DNA of 64,000 nt from positions 2,184,717-2,248,716 of the forward strand of contig VYZB01000077.1 of NCBI GenBank assembly GCA_013397455.1, read 5' to 3'. The DNA is from Crotophaga sulcirostris. Taxonomy: Eukaryota > Chordata > Aves > Cuculiformes > Crotophagidae. The number at the start of each line of letters is the position of its first letter. Position 1 is the first letter of the stretch. Below the pieces are notes generated by a model. The model had not been told where the DNA came from and searched no databases. It saw only the letters and a list, made by a program, of their open reading frames with translations. Below, piece by piece: positions 35,101 to 46,503 of the stretch. The translations under genes were made by a program, and so were the position numbers.

Positions 35101-36566
35101 ATTGTGTATCCAGCCATTCAGATTCTTCGATAAAAAGGAGAAAATTCTCACAGGATGTCTTCTGTTTAACAAAAAAGAAAAAAAAGAAATGGTTGAACAC
35201 TAATTGAAGAAAAAGAATGAAATAAAACAGTAAATTAAAAATTGATGGATCTTACTAAACAGGCATATTCCTCTTTATGTTGTTGGCAGACCCTCAATTG
35301 CAATACAATTTTTTACCCCAAGGGTAAGACTCTTAGTAGGAGACAAGAGATTTTCAGCTCTGGCGTCAGATAGTGAAACAAACTCCCACAGGAACTAGGA
35401 GCCATCCTTTCTTGGACCTTGCTCTATTTAACACAAGCACATTGCAGCATGTGCATATGATGAAGTAAAATCTACCAGACAAAACGAATTTACTTCATGA
35501 ACAATTTCCACTTTGGTGAGAAGATAAGAATAAAAGAAAACCCATATGGCAGATGCAACTCATGTCTCCTGAAGTATTACTGGCAGGTACTGAGAAAGCA
35601 TGCTAATGAAAGCACAATTGTAATCCCTATTACATACAAAGGTCTAGACAAGAAATACCTGTCTGGTAATAAAAGCTACTAGACAGCAAAGTGGCTGATT
35701 GCCAATGCCTTAAAAACAGAGCTCTCTCATTAGAGCTTGAAATGATAATTTCTTGCTGGTTTTTGGTCTAAGAGAAAGCAAAAACCAGCACAATGTGAGT
35801 AAAACCTGCTCGCTCGAACCTTCTTGTCCTTTTTGATAGAGCTGCCAGTGTTAGTCTTCGGCTAATTCTCCTCTGTATTTTAGTGCATCTATCAAACAGA
35901 TCTCTTGGATGAGCTAGCTGCTGTGGTTTAATCTAAAAACTTGTTTTAGTGAACTTCTGTTTCCTATACAGAATCTGTTGTCCAGGCCAGAACACCTTGA
36001 AGATGTTTTGGAGCTGGCTTTTGGGTTGCATAACTTCCCTGGAGATCACATATCTGAAACATTCCCAAAGTTTAACAGTAAAAAACTAGTTTCTGCTTGA
36101 TTGTACCTGCCTTTGGTGCTTTGATACTGTGTAAGAATGTGTTGGTAAATCTTCCTGTTTCTTTAAAATCTTTAGTATTTCAGAGAGTGCTAGAAAAGAC
36201 ATGGGAGCAGGTGTACCTTCACCCTCCTGAGTAGCAGGCCAGCCGTTAAGCATATTTTTCTTTCCCTGCTGTTGTGGTATCTGAGTCTCTGTGTTCACTG
36301 TTGACATTTTGGCTTCTCCCGGCTGCAGAGAGGTAAAAGGTACTTAAACCAGAAATGACCAAGGTGGCAGAAAAAGAGTTAACTTGTGCACCCAGTTTCT
36401 GCAGTATTCTATGTGGCTGTTGGGCTCTGTGCTCCAGGTCATGTTTGCTCTGTGGTATTACAAGCATTCCTGCCTTTTTTCCTTCCCATTCAGTTCACTA
36501 GTATTAATGACCATCCTGCTTTCTTTTGATATCTTCATGGAAATATTTCTTGCCTTTCTTGTGGAC
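32194..36566. other. Unique AT-rich noncoding DNA
   Basis: No supported gene or repeat. A 109-codon plus ORF (33067-33396) and smaller ones lack motifs and splice borders. If the poly(A)-like site at 36567 is genuine, the last few hundred bases could be 3' UTR-like sequence, but I see no coding frame upstream of it. Confidence 0.45.
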
Positions 36567-36595
36567 AATAAAGTCTTTAAACACAAAAAAAAAAA
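36567..36595 (+). terminator. Polyadenylation signal followed by genomic A tract
   Basis: AATAAA at 36567-36572 is followed 12 nt later by 11 A (36585-36595), then CCTGTGAGTGG. This spacing is that of a cleaved and polyadenylated mRNA end. It could be the fixed 3' end of a retrocopy, an internal-priming-prone transcript end, or chance in AT-rich DNA. No coding frame upstream supports a processed pseudogene, and such pseudogenes are rare in birds. Confidence 0.25.
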
Positions 36596-39500
36596 CCTGT
36601 GAGTGGTCTTTGACATTTGCAAATGTGGCAGTAAGTAATGATAAATACTTTTCAATCTCCATGTTTTCCTTATTACTCCAGAACTCATCTCTCTCCAGTT
36701 TGACTTCACTTTAAACTGAAGAAAGCTTCTTTTAATTTACTGCTAGCCATATGGTATTCTAGGGAAGGCTGAAGGACAGAAAAGGGACATGTACTACATT
36801 TATGGTATACACACATATAATAAACAAATTCCAGGAAGCTGAGAGAAATCATGCAAAGTTAAGATTTCCATTCCACAGCTGTGAGAAGGATCCCCTAGCT
36901 GTGAGAGAGTTGTGCATTCTGGAATTCCAAACAGAAATATAAAAGTCTCATCATCCAAAAACTTCCATAAAATAATATTTTTAATTCAGATTAAGCAAGT
37001 AGATATTCTAAGTGTTGCAATCCTCAGTATTGGAAGCTAAAAAGAATGAGAAGGTTTTTCACATGTAAGTTATTCATCCTACATTTTTTTGTATCTCAGT
37101 GATTTTTATTGTCATTGAGAGTTATCAAATGGACAACTCCTCTCTTATCCCTATACTACTGCAAGAGTGTACAACTGTATAAAGTTATGAAATTGTGAAA
37201 TCCTTTGCAATGTGAAGACTGGAGTGTGTTTTGGTCCTATAATTCTGACAGAAGGCATTTTGCATGCAAAATGATTTGCTTTTATAGACTTACATACACA
37301 TGTACATAACATATACACTTACACTGTGTATTCACCATTAATAAGTTTAAACATGGATGTTTATTTCTAAAGCAAAGGAAACATCATCTCGGATAGCACT
37401 GTTAAAAGATGCTGATTTGTTAATGATTCTTACTACTTTTGAAGCCTGACTGTTGACTGTCTTCTAAATCTGTTCTTTGAAAAATACTTTTAGGAATAAG
37501 TGAAGTGCAGTAAAACTGATTAAATTAAGGTTTTGGCAACAGATAATACTAAACCTTCAACCGTCTGGAAAACTTCACAAATATTAAATGCATTTTATCC
37601 AAATATTTTTATAAAATGCTTTATAATTGCACTGGATTTTCTTTACCCTCATCACTGATTTCTAAGGAATATATGTGTAAAATTAACGAATCTGTTTCTT
37701 CTCTTGCTTTAACTGTTTCCTGGTGCTGCATTGGCTCTGTTTCATAATGAGTTGTTGATACTGCAGAATCTGGATTGTGGTGTGCAAAATAATTTGGTTA
37801 AAGAAACTGAATGATTCCAATATCCCTATACTCAGCAAAGTAGAAGGAACTAAGATACCTGTTTAAAATAACTTGCTGAAGTTTTGGAAAACTGGTACTT
37901 GATTAAGTTCCCTTACCTTTCTTTTTTTTTTAAAGATCTGAGTTTGTGAGAAGAATTGGCACTTCAACTTCAAGAAAACTTTTTTTTTCAGTTTTTGCAA
38001 GTCTTTCAGCTTTTGATGTAGTTATGAAAGACTGGTATTTTAAAAAGAAGGTGTTTGCTTTTCTTAATTATCTTTTGGTAGGAACATGTTCTTAATGAAA
38101 ATGGGTGGGTATGATTTTCACGCCATTAGGAATTGTAATACACCAAGAAAGATGCCTTTAATAATTTGTTCCCAGGAACTGAAATGTGACTGTTCATTTT
38201 AGCTTTCCAGGTGATTATGGATTTCTCTGTAAGTGAAATATTGCAGTATTTTAGATTTATTTGAATTAGAGTATCCAAGTGACACTGTGTAAATCTATTA
38301 TTTTTGGCCTAGTGAGAGAATTATGAGTTAAAGCCTAGTAAAGTTAGCTGATAATTGACTCAATTGTCTCAGACTTTATCACAAAACAAGTCTTCCAAGA
38401 TAAAGTACACTCAAAACTGGGTTTTGTAGAACTTGATAACATAAAGTTAATCAATTACTTTTTGTATTGAGCACAATACTTGCAGAATAACTTTCATCTG
38501 GCTGGAATACATATACACAGCTGTCCAAGGACAATAAGGGTGCAGCTACCTCTGTTAGTGCTACTGTAATCCTGAAAGACTCTACAGCAACATAATCTAA
38601 CAAAACCCTTTACATTATCAGTGGTCTATAAGCTGCACAGATATTTACTTAATATAATCACTACACTCACCAACTTGTACAGGAAATATCAGTGTACAAT
38701 CTGATACTGAATAATATTGGAGATAAGGAAGAGATGGGCAGAAGACACTGTTCCTTTGTGATTGCAGCATATGTCTAATAGGACTGTCCCCGTAGTGGCC
38801 ATGTTCATGCTTCTTAAGTCTTAAGTTATTATTGGTTCTGATACTCAAATGAATAAAATATTTCTGCTACTTAAGATAACATACAACCACTTAAGAAATG
38901 TCAACAGTATAGATTTTGCATATGTTGATTTCCTCAGATTATTTATATCATAATCATATGCATTCTTAAGACTAAATTGTGTGCCCACTGGTAACGTGGA
39001 ATTTGTATTACCCTTTGATATTTGTCATTTCTAGGATAAATAATTTGCTTTTGTTGTCTTTGTCCATGATTAATGCTGAATCTTAATTAGTGTGATGACT
39101 AGAATGACAGAACAAAGTGTAGGTCGACAAATATTTATGTTTAAAGTGATCACAAAGTTTGAGATAGTCAGGACCAGCTCCCATACTGTGAAAAATACTC
39201 TGAGAGAAATTGAATTCAGAGTAGAAATGAGTTTTGTTATTTTTTTTCTGCTCTTTCACTTATAATCAAATAATCTGTGGTTTTGAAATCCTACTAAGCA
39301 AAAATCTCCTTAGGATCCTCTTCAGTAACTTACCAGTAGAAGTGCTGTATCACTAAACTTCCAACTAGAACAGTATGTCCCTTGGAAATGCTGTCCCTTT
39401 GTGTAAAACAGCTCTTCTCTTGTTAGGAAGCACAAAATGGCATCTGTTTAGCACTGACATAGTTAGAATTATTGGTAGATAGATCTATGCTAAAGATAAA

Positions 39501-42500
39501 CCCAAAAAGATTGTCACAAAAAGTGACAGAGGAGATGTCAGAGGCTAATTAATCCTAACTGGACAGCAACAACAGTCTGCAGGGAATATACTCTGGCAAG
39601 GATGTAGTTTGCATGGCTGAAACAGACCTGTGAAGAATATAACTATTTGGATTACCTTTATGTAAAGGTTGTCCTCTACTTTCCCCTACTGACTTCTACA
39701 CAGTTACTTAGCTGGATTAAAGGGATTCTTTTTTTTTAGTTTTAAGAGTAGAGAGAAAATGCAATGTAAAGAGTGAGCAGTAATTAATCACACAGGTAGG
39801 TCGCTCTCATGGCTGTCTCGGTGTGACGAGAGAATCACCCCAACTGAACTTCCAAGCTTTGAGTTTTCATGAATCAACAGCATTTTCCTCTCTACATCAG
39901 AAGGAACAGCTCATGTTAATTTAATATGAGTAAAAGTGAAAACAAGGAACAAACTTTCTAATAGACTTTGATACAGGAAGTAGCTTTTTGAGACAAGCAC
40001 TAAGATAGCCTTCCAAAAGGAAGATGTGGGATGACTGCCTTGTGAAAAAGCAGAAGACTGTAAATGTGAGATGACCAATATGCACATCGGATTTGTTGTT
40101 TAAGGACTAGAAATATGAAACATCCCAGTTTAAATCAGGTGCTGTCTTGAAAGGAACTGTCTGTGGCTGTGGACATCTATTGACCTTAAAAAGCCCAAGA
40201 CAGTAACCTCACAGAGATAAATATGGTCTTGTTGCAGAAGCTACCATGAGCACCATGTGTCAGAGCCAGAGACACAGACTTCATTACACTCTGCCACCAA
40301 GGTTCAGAAATGATCACAGATAACTTTAGCTGGTGATTGAAAGACAAAGGTTTCAATAATTTACTTGGAAATGGCGTTGGAATGGGACTGTAAGTCAAGT
40401 TCTTCCCTCTTTGTTTACAATAAAATGGGTTGGAGTGACAGTTCTCTGCACTGCACCGAAGTGAGACTGAAGGACTTGTCCAAAAGCAAACAAGGTGGTT
40501 GGATAGAAAAAGATACGTTGTTCCCATCCTTTTCCTTCCCTACTTTACAACAACTGTAATACGAAGGAAAGTTGTAAGCTCAGAATTCTTCATGTCTATA
40601 AGCGGTCAGAGAAATATGATAGAGCTACAAAATGCCTGAAGCTTAGTCATGTGCTCAAGGAAGCTCCTTTGCCTCCTGTGTGGAATAAGAGCATAGCTAA
40701 AAGCTGCTGTGGCTTTAGAGCCCGGCCAAGAGGAAGAGTAACAAGGTGGGATGAAGTATCTTCAGATGAAGGGAGTTGAATCCCAAGAGACTGTAAACCA
40801 GCATGTGAAATGGAATGTGGAATTTATGCATATGTGATTGGATGTAAAGGTATGCTAGAGAAGTTAAAACTGCCTCAGTTTGATTTATCTTGTGGAGTTA
40901 TCCTGCTCCTGGTGAAAGCTGTGATATCCTCAGAATTGCTTGTCTTCATGCTCGGTTCCTCGTGGGTCCTTTCGAATCAAAGGCCAGTCTGGTCACATAT
41001 CAGTGTAGCTGTTATCTGCCCCTATGTCACAAGTCTTTATGCCAGCCTAGTGCAACTTCTTGCAGTTGCACTGAATAATAAAACCCACTGCATAAGGGAA
41101 AATTGTAGTGGTATACCTCTGCATGCCTTCAGGCCGCTTTCTCTTGCCAGAGTGAATTAAGAGTAATAGAGGATGAGACCTGCACCCTTTAATTTGTGTT
41201 TCCTCATATGTTCATAATCCTTCTTTTTGAGGTTAAGATTTTATCAGTGTAAGGCATGTGACAGCATAAGTATGTAAATTTAACAGAGTGTGGTTTATAC
41301 CGGCTGACACTGTCTCTGAATGTGGCCCCAGATGTGATGCCTGTTTTACACTTGATCACCACAGTATTTACTCCATTCTGGGAAACAATTTACTACAGGA
41401 ACAGCTCCATTTCTTGGTGTTGGGTAATGTGTTATCATGCTTGGTTAATTAAATAAAACAATCTAAATAAATATTGGGAAAGTTCCATTTTGCCCTTAAC
41501 AAAATAATTTTAAAATCCAAAATAAACTTGTGAAGACAGATAATCTTCTAGGATTCTCACTTTGGCTGCGTTCCATTGATTTTGCACAAAGCAACAGCTT
41601 CTTATTGCTGCTGACCAGTATAGGAGAGTTTGTAAGAAGCAGGAGCTGGACCAAAGGTATAAGATTCGGTTTCTTATTTCTCATAAATGACTGGGTACAT
41701 CTTTATGTCATCATGTCTGTTCTGCATACATCTCTGCAAAGGTGACAGAGAAATAGATGTGTCCCATTCTCTTTTAGGTGAAAGCTAAATAACCTGGATT
41801 TCACATTCTGTGTTTCCTACCAAAATATTTGTTATCTTCATGAGGTCTTCTAAACACTCCAGCAGAGAAGTCTATTGCATGAATTATTTACTAAAAAGAT
41901 TTGTAACTACTACTACATTCAGTAAAATGAAATAAGCTCTCTAAAAATGATCAGTACAACTTTTGTATGAAAAATACCACTCTGTTCAGAAAACAAAAAA
42001 GTACAATTATAGGGAAATGGAAAAAAATTCAGTTTCATGCAGAATACAAAAGTTAGGTGATTCTCGGCTATGTACTTTTTTAACTTACCCATTTTTCTGG
42101 TGTGAACCTAAGTATCATGCTACTTAAACATTTTTTAACAGAGCTTTGTTTTTTTAGCCAGAAAAAAATTAGCAAAACAATTTAGTTTTGAGAAATATTG
42201 TACCATGATGCATTTCTGTGGATGAAAAACAGTTATAATTCTTAGAGGTAACACACTGGATGTAATAAATAAATTACTATGGTCTGGAAATACAATTATT
42301 AACATAAAACAGATTTTTAGCTAGCTGTCAGTTTTAAGTACTTTATCTCCAAATGAATTCAGAGATACATGTCGTGCTCCTGTGCTGCCTGAATTGTACT
42401 ATCAAGTTTTTTTTCAACTTAAAAGTCTTAATAAAAGCAAATCATGCTTGCTTAGTTTAAAGGAAAAAAAGAGTAAAAGTAAGTATCTGCATTGCAGATT

Positions 42501-42780
42501 CCTGTTCAACCTGTCAAGGCAGAAATGAATGAAAGCTACAAGATATAAAATTTATTGTTGTGAAGAGCTTTTAATAAATCTGTTAAACAACCAGTGCTTG
42601 AAATTAAGTTCTCAAAATCCTTCAGTTAGTCATATCATAGCAGGTTAGACTTTTGTACTACATTGTAAGACACATTTATGTCTTTACTCATTCTTCTGGG
42701 AAATATACCATAATGAAGACGTTCTGAATAAACTATGTTCATCCTAATTCTGCTGAATTAAGTTATAAAAAAGCCCACAT
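36596..42780. other. Unique AT-rich noncoding DNA
   Basis: No gene, RNA gene or transposon is recognised. The ORFs at 40186-40527 (minus, 113 codons) and 40810-41160 (plus, 116 codons) have neither recognisable motifs nor convincing splice borders. Confidence 0.45.
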
Positions 42781-43030
42781 CTAAATAAATATAATTCTTC
42801 TTCTGTAAAACCCATTAAACAATGGTATTCCTCGATCAATTATGTACACTCTAAATACTTTTCCTTGCCTACCATCTGGCAAAATAGAGCTGAATGTAAT
42901 TTCCCTGTCTGCAGTGGAATGAGTATCAGGAAAATAAAAGAAATTGTCACAAATTGAGATATGTCTTCCATTATTGACCACAGATATGCAGCTATACCTG
43001 TCAAAGCAGTCTCTGTGCTCTCTGGTAATA
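42781..43030 (-). other. Minus-strand open segment with exon-like features, unrecognised
   Basis: From about 43030 to a TAG at 42781, one minus-strand frame is open for roughly 85-90 codons. It includes F-Y-F-P-D-T-H-S-T-A-D-R-E-I-T-F-S-S-I-L, which looks protein-like. Inside it, GATG|GTAGGC is a good donor. The nearest strong acceptor (TTTTTTTCAG) is followed by stops in all three frames, so only a weaker ATATTCAG acceptor would give an open exon. This conflict makes a real exon unlikely. Confidence 0.1.
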
Positions 43031-46000
43031 TCTATGATCCACTGAATATTAGGTCAATATTCTTGTCGTAGTCCCTGAAAAAAACATTCTTTAGCTAGGA
43101 TACTGAGATCCAAATAGCAGACATAATTCACCTGCCCCAGTCATATTCATGTGCAGTAAGAAAAAAAGCCCTTGGTACATTTCCTCATTAATCTCTGTAA
43201 AGAATATTATGTCTAATGTACCACTAAAATATCTGTAATATGACTCAGGTAATGGCAATCCATGCCTTGTTTCCCTTGTCAAGAATATTGAAATATATTA
43301 TTTTGTGCTGTCTGGGTTATGTAGAGGCTTTGCATGGGAATAATAAAGGCTAGCAAGCAGTGCTTCATTCATTCAGTATTATTTACTTCAACTGAAGCCT
43401 CTGCACTGATCACTTCTGAACTGAATTCCTAATTAAAAAAAAGTCAGAGATAGGAGTTTTCAAGCAGTATCCCATTAACAGTGAAGAATGACTGGAGAAT
43501 CTTGCCCTTTGTTCCTTAGGTCTGGACTGGTTTTGAACTCTAGGTCAGAAATTCACAGTATTTCCTGCATTCTAGGTGCACATTTTGGTTACACATCGGG
43601 GCATTTCAAAGCCTTGCCCTTCCCCTTTATGCTTTAAATGAAATTCAGGTCCTATGTAAACCACTAGAAGCATGTGCAAAAGCAAATAAGCACATCAGAA
43701 ATTCTAGGTATACCAAACAGAATAAAAATACGCTTAAGATAAATGTTTTCTCCCTGGACTGGTTTTACTTGAGGAAGTCTAATATTATACCCCAAATCAA
43801 CAGGATTCTATGCAGATACTTTTAGTTCCTCAGAACCTACAGAAATATTTTAAAATAAAATTTCACAGAACACAGAGGTTTTAGCTCTTAGTTTTTTCCA
43901 GCTGTTGTAATGTAATTTCATGGCGAGACAGATTTACATGTGTGCAGTAACTGCTCCCTTTGAAATGGCAAATATTGCACATAAAAAAAATATAAAAAAC
44001 AGTTTTGATGATAATTTCTTAAGTTTGACCTTCAGAAATATGAACTTAATCAGATTTTTTAAATATATCTTTGGTCCTAGTGATCCAAAATTGCATTTTA
44101 CAATCCAATACTAGTAGCCAGCCACATTTGTCAACATAAATACCCATATCTTGTCTATTTTCATCCTATATACTAAGGAAAAAGAGAAGGCATGTTTATC
44201 TTTCCATTAGAGCATGCTGGAAAACCGAGTGAGCTTCTAACTTGTTGAAAGAGCAAAGTTTTTCAGCAGTATGGATGGGAGAATCAGTAAATAGCAGGTG
44301 GTCAGAGAAGTTCAAAAGAATCATCTTCTTGTGTTTTTGTACCAAACAACCTGGAGTTTTTTTATCTGAGAGCTTTCCCTCCTCTTTTTCCCAGGGAATG
44401 TAAAAAACGCTTATTGAGCTGTCTTTAACAGCAACTAGATGCTTCCAAGGAAGATATAATTCCCCATATTCACTGAGGAAGGAGAAGAAAGGTAATACTT
44501 TCTATCCTCGGGCAAAGTACAAAAACAATGAGAGAAGAGTCCCTCTCAAGCTATCTCTGATGCAGTGAAGCAATGCAGTGATACTAAAACTGAGTTTGAA
44601 ACTTGTCACAGCAGGATTGTCATTACGTTTAGTTCTAGCTAAATTTTACACAAAACTGAGTACATTGGCAAAGAGTCATAGGTTCGAGAACAAATGTTAA
44701 GGATGCACTGTGAATCCATACACAACACCCAATATCTTCTGGGACAGGCTAAGATATTTCTGGCTTCAAGTAGCAATTCACCTTCTTTCTGCTATGTGTT
44801 GGACTCCTGTCCATCTGAAGACAAAGCAGGGTGCTGTGAAATACGTCAGTCAACTTTTCTTCTCATGAAGAATGCTTTAGAGCTACAGTGAATGGCAAAG
44901 CCATACAGAGGAATTGGGAATTGGCATTTAATTGCTGAACCAAACAGTATGACTTGTATACCTACGGGTCCTCAGTCTGGATATATGGAAAAAGGAGACA
45001 GAGGAGTGAGACTGCTGAGGGAGACAAATGAAAAGGAACTTTGCCTAGCCTGAAATCCGAGTTTTGGAAAGATGGAGAATAGGTCAAGCAAGGATTTGCC
45101 TTAGGGCTTGTATGTTTTTCGAGAGTCCTTTGACTCATCTATGCCTGTTTAAGAGCAAAGTGATTATAGTTAAGAAATTATTTGGCTAATGTTATATTCA
45201 TTGCTTACTTGCCAAATTATACTCGAAGATGTTAAGCTAGAAGCCAGAGTTCCTTGAGCTGGATGGAAATCAGAGGAAAATATCTGAACCACTGCAAGAC
45301 CTGAGAAACCTGAGGTCCATGTCTGAACACTCTGGAGTCCTGTGTTCCAAGGAAAAGATTGAAAAATACTACTCTGTTCAGTACCCTACAGACCTCACAC
45401 TAGAATGAGCCCACCTCCACTGGCATATGGGATTAAGCAGTTTGGCACACGTACAGAAGACTGACATCCCTACTGAGAAAAGGTGGCAAGTTCCTTACTA
45501 AAAAAAGGTGGTATGCTATCATGCTTTCTTTTTTACTGAGAAAGAGGTATTCTCTGTCTTTGCTGAGGAAATACTTACCATCAGCACGTCAGGCTCCTCC
45601 AGTCGTTAGAAGAAAGGAAGTATTGGAGCTCTGTGTTTATTCTTTCATCCTTCATCTTCTTTCAGACATTTTCCATCTTCTTACAATGTAGTAGGAGGTC
45701 CAAGAAGCAGGAACTGAAGACAACACTGTCTATGGACCTTACAGAAAGACATAATTTAGTTCTTTGTTTCCTTCTATGACAGATCTGCATTGTAGGGCCC
45801 TGCACTTCTGACAGGAGTAGGTTTGATAGGTCTCTGCTCAGAGCCTTTTAGCCCTAGCTGGAATGAGCAGTGCAACATCATTCAAAAGCAGCATACAGCC
45901 TGTCAGGGACCATCTCTCCACCGTACTGAGTGACATTTACTTGGGTCCAAGTCAAGGACTCATACTCAGGTCGCAAAACCTACAGTGTGTGCTGATTCTT

Positions 46001-46255
46001 CCCAACTCTTCTGTTTGTAGCTATTCCACACCAGTGATCTCACAACATGTTCTTGCAACCATTGGCATACATGGTTTTGTCATTTGTAACTGCTGAATTG
46101 ATTGCATAAATATTAATAAGCAGGAGTGTTACAAGACATCAAAGAGATACGTGATTCGCTAAACCATTTTCCAACGAAGTACTTTATAAATGATGCATTA
46201 ATTCCGTCAGGATGCAGACCTTCAGCACGGCTCATTAAGTCTGGCAGTTGCTTAC
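43031..46255. other. Unique AT-rich noncoding DNA
   Basis: Nothing supported. A minus-strand frame at 43091-43282 contains a donor-like GGCAG|GTGAAT, but its phase does not join the open segment at 42.8-43.0 kb. Other ORFs are short. Confidence 0.45.
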
Positions 46256-46503
46256 TTTTCTTTTGATCTTCTGCACAGGGAAAGGAAATAAAAGCCATTT
46301 TTATCTCCTCAAGAGCATCCCATACCACCTGTCCTGAAAAAGAACAAACAGTATTTTCCATTTGAAAGGGACTTTTTTCCCTATCACCTGAAAAGTTCTC
46401 ACATCAGAATTCACATGAAGTACGTTTATAAATTTATAGGCTTTTGTCATTACTCTTTTTCTAAATGAAACCACACTCTGAGCCATAATGACAATCTGTA
46501 GGC
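46256..46503 (-). other. Two adjacent exon-like segments on the minus strand
   Basis: Segment A (46503 to 46388, 116 bp) follows the acceptor TTTAACTGTTCTTCAG and ends in the donor TTTCAG|GTGATAG; its frame reads ...A-Y-K-F-I-N-V-L-H-V-N-S-D-V-R-T-F-Q. Segment B (46333 to 46256) follows TTTGTTCTTTTTCAG and ends at AAAA|GTAAGC. Using a second AG five bases in, it continues in frame as V-V-W-D-A-L-E-E-I-K. The gap of 54-59 bp is shorter than normal vertebrate introns, a strong argument against a genuine intron. B also stays open past the donor to about 46113. It could be an unspliced relic, or chance. No family is recognised. Confidence 0.15.

Noticed and set aside
40186..41160. Open frames of 113 and 116 codons considered as genes
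   Set aside because: No domain, no convincing splice or promoter signals, and length within chance expectation for 64 kb of noncoding DNA.
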